Assembly: GCA_964467935.1 (NCBI GenBank) | Contig: CAYYKK010000234.1 | Span: 1 to 12,073, forward strand | Reading direction: 5' to 3' | DNA: 12,073 nucleotides | From: CAYYKK01 sp964467935 | GTDB taxonomy: Bacteria > Myxococcota_A > Polyangia > Polyangiales > Polyangiaceae | Shown: positions 7,331 to 12,073 of the stretch, one piece after another | Layout of the letters: the number at the start of each line of letters is the position of its first letter | Numbering within the stretch: position 1 is the first letter of the stretch | Notes under the pieces: generated by a model | Seen by the model: the letters and a program-made list of their open reading frames with translations, nothing else | What the model was told of the DNA's origin: nothing | The model's database searches: none | Program-made: the position numbers and the translations under genes

Positions 7331-7474
7331 GTGGCTCTCTCGCTCCTCAGGCTCCCGCCGCACAGCACCGCGCGGCGGCCAACCTACGGCGCCGCGAGCG
7401 GAGTCTACCCTCGCGTCCCCGATCGTCCGCGGGCCCCGTGCGCGCCCGCGTCGTTCTCGGCTAGATTTCCGGCC

Positions 7475-8491
7475 CTGCTCGCGCGCGTCCGCTCCATCCT
7501 CGACTTCACCTTGCGCCTCGCCTTCTTCGCGACGGCGCCCTTCGTGCTGGTGTTCTTGGCGGCGCTCTTCCCGCTCACGGGGGCGCTCGTGCAGATCGGG
7601 CTCGCGCTCGGCGTCTTCTTCACGGCCGAGGCCGCGCGCGGGCTCTCGGCGCGCTCGCGGGTCGCGAGGATCGTCTTGGGCAAGTTCCTCCGGTTCGAGG
7701 AGTACTACCGCACGCACCCGCCGAAGCCGCTCGCCTACTACGTCTTCTACCCCCTGCTCTTTCCGTATTGGCTCATCGTGCCGGCGGCGCGCCGAGAGTT
7801 CCTGATCTTCAAGGGCTACACGATCGCGAGCTTCGTCGTGCTCGTCGGAGGGCTCGTCGCGCAGTACCTGCTCGCCTTCGCGCCCGACCTCGGCCTGCGC
7901 GAGTTCGCGCCCATCGCCATCGGCACGTTCCTCGTCGAGAGCGTGGTCGTGCTCGCGTTCCTCATGCCCATCGTGACGACGGTGGTGCACTACCACCTGG
8001 CGCGCGCGCCGAGGCGGCTCGCGGTGCTGCTCGTCGTCGGCTTCGTCTCCATCGGCGTCGCCACCTACCTCTTGCACCGGCCGCGCGACCCGGTGGTGTC
8101 CTTCGCCACGCGCGCTCGCGTGCGTCTGCGCACGAAGGCGCGTCCGGGTCCCGCCTCCGACGCGCAGTACCGCGCGCTCGTCGACGCATGGAAGACGCTC
8201 GCGCTCGACAAGTCCGACGTGGATCGCGACGGCAAGGTGGAGGGAGCCGCGCTCGAGCGAGCCCGCGCCACGCTCGCGACCTTCTACAAGACCGACGAGG
8301 CCTACGCGTTCGACCTCTGGCTCACGAAGAGGCACAAGAAGGCGACCCTCGTCGTCTACTTCGAGGCGCGCAGCGGCAAGCCCCCGATCTGGCTCGCCCT
8401 CGACGAGGCGGGCGCGCGCATCCACGACGCGAAGCGCCTGCCGAAGGGCGCGTTCGGGGCGATGAAGCACGCCGCCGACGCCGCGGAGTGA
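7475..8491 (+). CDS. Multi-pass membrane protein with soluble C-terminal tail, unknown function
   Basis: I do not recognise the family. From the chosen start, hydrophobic segments appear at about 14-31, 34-51, 86-103, 115-135, 145-172 and 182-200, so about six helices. A soluble domain of some 135 residues follows from about 204. A conserved-looking loop, KFLRFEEYYRTHPPKPLAYY (70-89), lies between helices two and three. In the tail, DVDRDGKVEGA (248-258) resembles the first part of an EF-hand loop, but position 12 is Ala, so calcium binding is doubtful. The start is uncertain because there is no in-frame ATG. Coding-like codon use begins near a CTG at 7475 while the preceding codons (GCT AGA TTT) look non-coding. 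Alternatives are TTG at 7511 or a GTG at 7331 abutting the divergent gene. The gene ends 77 bases before the GH13 gene on the same strand, so co-transcription is possible but not shown. Confidence 0.7.
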   Translation: MLARVRSILDFTLRLAFFATAPFVLVFLAALFPLTGALVQIGLALGVFFTAEAARGLSARSRVARIVLGKFLRFEEYYRTHPPKPLAYYVFYPLLFPYWLIVPAARREFLIFKGYTIASFVVLVGGLVAQYLLAFAPDLGLREFAPIAIGTFLVESVVVLAFLMPIVTTVVHYHLARAPRRLAVLLVVGFVSIGVATYLLHRPRDPVVSFATRARVRLRTKARPGPASDAQYRALVDAWKTLALDKSDVDRDGKVEGAALERARATLATFYKTDEAYAFDLWLTKRHKKATLVVYFEARSGKPPIWLALDEAGARIHDAKRLPKGAFGAMKHAADAAE

Positions 8492-8568
8492 CGGTTCGGA
8501 AGACGAGCCTCGCGCGCATCGTTGGTTATGCTCTCGGTCGGAGCCGACGCCCCGTCGGACCTGAGACC

Positions 8569-10242
8569 ATGACGAGCCGAGCCGAGCGCCCCTGGTGGAA
8601 GAACACGACCGTGTACCAGGTGTATCCGCGTTCGTTCGCCGACTCGAACGGCGACGGCATCGGCGACCTACGCGGCATCATCGACAAGCTCGACTACCTC
8701 AGCGACTTGGGCGTCGAGACGCTCTGGATCTCGCCCTTCTTCCAGAGCCCGCAAGCGGACTTCGGCTACGACATCAGCGATCACTTCTCGATCGCGCCCG
8801 AGTACGGATCGCTCGAGGACTGCCGCGAGCTCATCCGCGCCGTGCACGCGCGCGGGATGAAGATCGTGCTCGACATGGTGCTGAACCACACGTCGATCGC
8901 GCACCCGTGGTTCGTCGCGTCGCGCGCGTCGAAGACGAGCCCCAAGCGGGATTGGTACATCTGGCGCGAGGGCCGCAAGCCCGGCGGCAAGGCGCCGCCG
9001 AACAACTGGCGCTCGATGCTCGGCGGCAGCGGCTGGCACTACGACGAGGCGACGGGTGAGTGGTATTTCGCGAGCTTCCTCGGGTTCCAGCCCGATCTGA
9101 ACTACCGCAACCCGGAGGTGAAAGCGGCGATGCTCGACGTCGTGCGGCATTGGCTGCGCGAGGGCGCAGACGGGCTGCGCCTCGACATCTTCAACGCGAT
9201 CTTCAAGGACGCGTCCTTCGCGGACAACCCCTTCTCGTTCCGCGCCGTGCCCTCGGAGGACAACCCCCACGGCTACTTCCAGCGGCACCACCACACGATC
9301 GATCACCCCGACACGATCGCGTTCGCGCGCGAGCTGCGCGCGGTCGTCGACGAGCTCGACGATCCGCCGCGCTTCCTCGTCGGCGAGGTGTTCGGCGACG
9401 CGAAGACCCTCCGCAGCTACTGCGGCGAGGCGGCGGACGGGCTGCACCTCGTCTTCCTCTTCAAGACGCTGAAGGCCAAGCTCACCGCGCGCCGGATGGG
9501 CGCCCTCATCCGCGAGTTCGAGGCGGCGTTCCCGGAGCCCTTCTCGCCGACGTACGTGTTCGGCAACCACGACAGGCCGCGCCTCGCGCTCCGCCTCGAC
9601 AGCCACCGAGACAAGGCGAAGCTCCTCGCGGCGCTGCAGCTCACCGTGCGCGGCGTGCCGTTCGTCTACTACGGCGAGGAGATCGGGATGGAGAACCACG
9701 ATCTGCCGCTCCACGAGGGGCTCGATCCCGTCGCCGCGCGCTTCCGCTACTTCCCGCAGTGGATGGTGGGCTTCATGCGCGGCCACGGCATCCTCCTGAA
9801 TCGCGACGAGTGCCGGGCGCCCATGCAGTGGGACGACGGACCCAACGCGGGCTTCACCGCCCCGGACGTGAAGCCCTGGCTGCCGGTGCACCCGCGGAGC
9901 CACTCGGCGAACGTCGCGTCGCAGGAGAACGATCCAGCGTCGCTCTTGAGCTGCTATCGGAGCCTCTTCGCGCTCCGGCGCGAGCTCGAGCCGCTCCGCG
10001 TCGGCGCGCTCTCGTGGCCGGACGACGCGCCGAGCGCCGACGACGTGCTGACCTTCCGAAGGAGCACCGACGGCCAATCGGTCGACGTGATGCTCAACTT
10101 CTCGAAGAAGGCGCGCGTCCTCGATCTCTCGAGGCACGCGGGGCGATCGATGTTCTCGAACCGGCGCGGCGAGCGCGGGAAGGCGCCGAGCGAGCTGTCG
10201 CTCGCGGGCTACGAGGCGGTCGTGATCTTCGATCCGCCCTGA
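8569..10242 (+). CDS. GH13 alpha-amylase-family glycosidase (alpha-glucosidase / oligo-1,6-glucosidase type)
   Basis: A 557-residue retaining glycoside hydrolase that would cleave terminal alpha-glucosidic bonds of malto- or isomalto-oligosaccharides. All hallmarks are present. VYQVYPRSFADSNGDGIGDL (15-34) is the typical start of the barrel and a calcium-site-like loop. DMVLNHTS (102-109) is conserved region I and QPDLN (174-178) is region V of the oligo-1,6-glucosidase group. GLRLDIFN (202-209) carries the nucleophile Asp206, GEVFGD (272-277) the acid/base Glu273, and FGNHDRPR (331-338) the stabiliser Asp335. YYGEEIGM (367-374) and RAPMQWDDGPNAGF (416-429) are also typical. A beta-rich C-terminal domain occupies about 470-557. 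Length is normal and no signal peptide is seen, so it is probably cytoplasmic. The residue after the nucleophile is Ile, which does not clearly decide alpha-1,4 or alpha-1,6 specificity; transglycosylation is also possible. The gene converges with the GT8 gene, the two ends being 19 bases apart. Confidence 0.92.
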   Translation: MTSRAERPWWKNTTVYQVYPRSFADSNGDGIGDLRGIIDKLDYLSDLGVETLWISPFFQSPQADFGYDISDHFSIAPEYGSLEDCRELIRAVHARGMKIVLDMVLNHTSIAHPWFVASRASKTSPKRDWYIWREGRKPGGKAPPNNWRSMLGGSGWHYDEATGEWYFASFLGFQPDLNYRNPEVKAAMLDVVRHWLREGADGLRLDIFNAIFKDASFADNPFSFRAVPSEDNPHGYFQRHHHTIDHPDTIAFARELRAVVDELDDPPRFLVGEVFGDAKTLRSYCGEAADGLHLVFLFKTLKAKLTARRMGALIREFEAAFPEPFSPTYVFGNHDRPRLALRLDSHRDKAKLLAALQLTVRGVPFVYYGEEIGMENHDLPLHEGLDPVAARFRYFPQWMVGFMRGHGILLNRDECRAPMQWDDGPNAGFTAPDVKPWLPVHPRSHSANVASQENDPASLLSCYRSLFALRRELEPLRVGALSWPDDAPSADDVLTFRRSTDGQSVDVMLNFSKKARVLDLSRHAGRSMFSNRRGERGKAPSELSLAGYEAVVIFDPP

Positions 10243-10261
10243 GCTCTTCGCGTTCGACCGA

Positions 10262-11071
10262 TCAGCCGACGATGAGCGCGACGATCTTCTCCAGCGTCCA
10301 GTCTTCGATGTGGTGCAGCTTGTCGCCCCACTCCCTCGCCTTCTCGGGGTGCGCCTCGAAATAGGTGCTCCACCACGCGTGCGAGCCGCCCGTCAGCGTG
10401 CTCTTCGAGAGCCACGGCTTCTGCATCATGTAATGCACGACCTTCGCCTCGCGCTTGAAGGTCGCCTCGAGGCTCGTGTGGCCTCGCATGAAGCTGTAGA
10501 TGAAGGGCGCCATGTTGTAGCCGGCCGGCAGGCGATGCTCGACGGGCATCGCGTACCAGTCGCCGAAGAAGGTGTTCAAGAAGCCCTGATCGCCGCCGTC
10601 GTACGTGCCCGAGGCCGCGAGCGCCGCGACCATCTCGGCGAACGTCTCGCGCGACGGCTCGAGCACCATGACGCCGGAGTTGAAGCGGTCCGGCAGGAGG
10701 AAGTCGGGCGCGGCCGCGAACCTGCTGCGCTCGAAGAGGTCGTCGATGTTCTGCAGGACGAGCGTGTCGGCGTCGAGCAGGACGACCCGCTCGAAGTCGG
10801 TCTGCTCCCACGCGCGGAGCTTGGTGAAGACGTTCGCGAAGCGCGGAAAGAGGAGCGCGCCCTTCGCCGTGGGGTTCGAGATCGGCTCGACCTCGCGGAT
10901 CTGCCAGCCCTGATCGGCGAGGCGCGCTCGCGCCTCGCGGCTCACGTCGCTGGTCGTGAGCAGGACGCGCGGGTGCGAGGTGCCCGATCGCTCGAGCGAC
11001 TTGCCGAGCACCTCGATCCCGGGGACGTAGGCGTCACCGCTCGTGAGCGTGGAGACGTAGGCGACCTTCAT
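10262..11071 (-). CDS. Glycosyltransferase family 8 (glycogenin-like)
   Basis: A 269-residue retaining glycosyltransferase of the GT-A fold. It begins KVAYVSTLTSGDAYVPGIEV (2-21), the usual GT8 opening with a nucleotide-binding strand. LLDADTLVL (98-106) contains the metal-binding D-A-D. FNSGVMVLEPS (130-140) and GGDQGFLN (159-166) are GT8/glycogenin signatures, and VVHYMMQKPW (211-220) carries the conserved second metal-ligand His and the KPW motif. The donor is probably a nucleotide sugar such as UDP-glucose or UDP-galactose; the acceptor cannot be read from sequence. Self-glucosylation as in eukaryotic glycogenin is not implied. No signal peptide or transmembrane helix is present, so it is probably cytoplasmic or peripheral. 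The start is supported by GGAGG at 11079-11083, seven bases upstream. It lies tail-to-tail with the GH13 enzyme and divergent from the small gene at 11200. Confidence 0.88.
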   Translation of the reverse strand: MKVAYVSTLTSGDAYVPGIEVLGKSLERSGTSHPRVLLTTSDVSREARARLADQGWQIREVEPISNPTAKGALLFPRFANVFTKLRAWEQTDFERVVLLDADTLVLQNIDDLFERSRFAAAPDFLLPDRFNSGVMVLEPSRETFAEMVAALAASGTYDGGDQGFLNTFFGDWYAMPVEHRLPAGYNMAPFIYSFMRGHTSLEATFKREAKVVHYMMQKPWLSKSTLTGGSHAWWSTYFEAHPEKAREWGDKLHHIEDWTLEKIVALIVG

Positions 11072-11078
11072 CGTCGGT

Positions 11079-11083
11079 CCTCC
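11079..11083 (-). promoter_or_regulatory. Ribosome binding site of the GT8 gene
   Basis: On the minus strand this reads GGAGG, 7 bases before the ATG at 11071, and it fixes the start of the glycosyltransferase. Confidence 0.7.
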
Positions 11084-11199
11084 GCTTGGGTTCGGATCGT
11101 TCGCTGCGCGGTGATAGTGGCACAGCCAGCCCTCCTGCCAAGCTGCCCCAACGGCGCCCCGTTCGAAAAGCGTGATGACCCGCGACGAACGGTGCCAAG

Positions 11200-11631
11200 A
11201 TGGGCGCCGAGGATCCCTTGGCCAACGAAGCGCTCGTCAACACGGTGAAGCAGATCATGGCGCTCGCGAAGAGCGGAGACGCCGACGGCGCGAACGAGCG
11301 CTACGGAGCGCTGTTCGCGAGCGCCGAGTTCGCGACCTACCGCCCGGAGGATCAGCGCCAGGCGCTCAAGCTGTTCATCATGGCGAAGCGCACCGGCGCG
11401 CCGGCCGCGTCGCTCGTCGAGGCCCACCGCGGTGCCATCGGCCCGCTTCGGGCGCTCGTCGACGCGCACGGCGAGCCCGCGGACTACGAGATGCTCGGGA
11501 TGTGCCACCAGCTCGTCGGCGAAGAGTCGATCGCCGCGGCGATGTTCCGCACGGGCCTCGACGCGGAGCGCGCGAAGGACCCGGAGTCGGATCTCTGCGG
11601 CCGCCTCATGAAGCGCTTCTCGTCGATCTGA
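11200..11631 (+). CDS. Small helical TPR-like protein, unknown function
   Basis: A 143-residue protein with no recognised family. It is predicted to be nearly all helical. ALVNTVKQIMALAKSGDADG followed by ANERYGALF (11-39) and YEMLGMCHQLVGEESIAAAM followed by FRTGLDAERA (96-125) look like helix-turn-helix pairs of the tetratricopeptide kind, although they are not strong consensus repeats. There is no signal peptide or membrane helix. Codon use has the strong GC third-position bias of its neighbours, which supports real coding. The ATG at 11200 is the first in-frame ATG; the ribosome site is weak. It is divergent from the GT8 gene (128 bases between them) and convergent with the RDD gene. Confidence 0.7.
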   Translation: MGAEDPLANEALVNTVKQIMALAKSGDADGANERYGALFASAEFATYRPEDQRQALKLFIMAKRTGAPAASLVEAHRGAIGPLRALVDAHGEPADYEMLGMCHQLVGEESIAAAMFRTGLDAERAKDPESDLCGRLMKRFSSI

Positions 11632-11645
11632 CGCGGACCGCGCGC

Positions 11646-11660
11646 TCGGGCTCCGCCCGA
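11646..11660. terminator. Possible hairpin between convergent genes
   Basis: TCGGGC, a TCC loop and GCCCGA form a 6-bp GC stem in the 51-base gap between two convergent genes. No T-run follows on either strand, so it is not a canonical intrinsic terminator and may be chance in such GC-rich DNA. Confidence 0.25.
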
Positions 11661-11682
11661 TGGGCCCGTCGAGCGGCGCAGC

Positions 11683-12073
11683 TCAGGGCGCCGGCTCACC
11701 CGGGATCACGCTGACGACCTTCGTGTTCGCGAGGGCGTCGTGCAGGCAGCGCTGCTCGCTCCCGAAGATCATGAGCGCGTCCACGAGCGTCACGAGCCGC
11801 CCGAAGAACGGCACCATGCCGAGCAGCAGCGTGGCCCACTCGCGCGCGATCACGCCGTCGAAGAACGCGACGGGCGCGCCGTTGCGCTTCACGACCCGGA
11901 TCGCGAGCGCGCGCTTGCCGATCGTCTGGCCCGTGCGGGCGATCCGGACCCATTGGTACATCGACATCAGCAGCGCTCCGATGCCTGCCCCGAAGAGCCC
12001 CGCGAGCTCGGGCTCCGAGCCGCCGCGCTTCAACCCGTAGAGGACCAGACCGGGGATCATCGCGGCGAGCAGG
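11683..12073 (-). CDS. RDD-family membrane protein (partial, N-terminus off window)
   Basis: This is the C-terminal part of an RDD-domain protein, a small integral membrane family of mostly unknown function. Three elements are visible. The first is the end of one hydrophobic helix (LLAAMIPGLVLYGL, running into the window edge). The second is another helix, AGIGALLMSMYQWV, followed by the family signature RTGQTIGKRALAIRVVKRNG. The third is a helical hairpin, REWATLLLGMVPFFGRLVTL, ending DALMIFGSEQRCLHDALANT and KVVSV. A Met at 12058-12060 is in frame, but the hydrophobic helix continues upstream of it to the last base, so the true start and the Arg-Asp-Asp helix that names the family lie beyond the window. 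It converges with the small helical protein gene. Confidence 0.85.
   Translation of the reverse strand, partial: LLAAMIPGLVLYGLKRGGSEPELAGLFGAGIGALLMSMYQWVRIARTGQTIGKRALAIRVVKRNGAPVAFFDGVIAREWATLLLGMVPFFGRLVTLVDALMIFGSEQRCLHDALANTKVVSVIPGEPAP

Noticed and set aside
5594..8470. A 958-codon minus-strand open frame extending the cold-shock-like protein upstream over the membrane protein gene.
   Set aside because: The extension is low-complexity Arg/Glu-rich translation antisense to a gene with clear membrane helices. The natural start at 7330 has ribosome-site-like sequence and opens the cold-shock-like domain.
8537..8548. A short perfect inverted repeat, GTCGGAGCCGAC, before the GH13 start.
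   Set aside because: The stem is only four pairs with a four-base loop, expected by chance in DNA this rich in G and C.
8668..10137. A 489-codon minus-strand open frame opposite the GH13 gene.
   Set aside because: It is an antisense shadow of the GC-rich GH13 coding sequence, Arg/Glu/Val-rich with no motif. The plus frame has all GH13 catalytic motifs.
11095..11145. A sigma-54-like TGGCAG...TGGC element upstream of the GT8 gene on the minus strand.
   Set aside because: The distance between the GG and GC elements is one base too long and the -12 part does not match, so no promoter is claimed.
1..12073. Search for CRISPR arrays, insertion sequences, tRNA or rRNA genes.
   Set aside because: No regularly spaced direct repeats with unique spacers, no transposase frame with terminal repeats and no tRNA-like or rRNA-like sequence was recognised. 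The only tandem repeats are the coding ones near the first gap.

Overview
The window is very GC-rich DNA with strongly GC-biased third codon positions, closely packed genes and long antisense open frames. The gene styles suggest a large-genome myxobacterium-like (Myxococcota/Polyangia-type) chromosome. These styles are a Pro/Tyr-rich plus Ala/Glu/Arg-rich giant protein, a cold-shock-like domain on a multidomain protein, and lineage-looking hypotheticals. The placement is inferred from style only, since no rRNA or marker gene is present. Two runs of exactly 100 N (669-768 and 2694-2793) look like scaffold gaps of unknown true length.

Layout. (1) 1-2461, minus: the N-terminal part of a large low-complexity protein, with a disordered Pro/Ala/Tyr-rich head and then a TolA-like Ala/Glu/Arg helix containing 24-residue tandem repeats. 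The first gap lies inside these repeats. The gene runs off the left edge. (2) 2462-2868: a divergent intergenic region holding the second gap. (3) 2869-5584, plus: a tight three-gene sulfur-handling operon. It encodes a sulfide:quinone oxidoreductase-like flavoprotein, a DUF1641 protein fused to a C-terminal DsrC/TusE sulfur-carrier domain, and a DsrE2-like sulfurtransferase. (4) 5594-7330, minus: a 578-residue protein that reads as cold-shock-like, DUF4261-like and suppressor-of-fused-like segments in order. (5) 7475-8491, plus: a multi-pass membrane protein with a soluble tail. (6) 8569-10242, plus: a GH13 alpha-glucosidase or oligo-1,6-glucosidase-type enzyme, convergent with (7) 10262-11071, minus: a GT8 glycogenin-like glycosyltransferase. 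(8) 11200-11631, plus: a small helical TPR-like protein of unknown function. (9) 11683-12073, minus: the C-terminal part of an RDD-family membrane protein whose start is off the right edge.

How the genes work together. The clearest system is the sulfur operon. The SQR-like enzyme would oxidise sulfide at the membrane to sulfane sulfur. The DsrE2-like protein and the TusE-like domain each keep the cysteine expected of a protein persulfide carrier. The covalent join of DUF1641 to a DsrC/TusE domain is the most unusual point. It suggests that DUF1641, known mainly as a neighbour of SQR-like oxidoreductases and formate dehydrogenases, acts as the adaptor between the oxidoreductase and the sulfur carrier. 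The GH13 and GT8 genes may both act on alpha-glucan, but they face each other and are not an operon. The other genes have no evident functional link.
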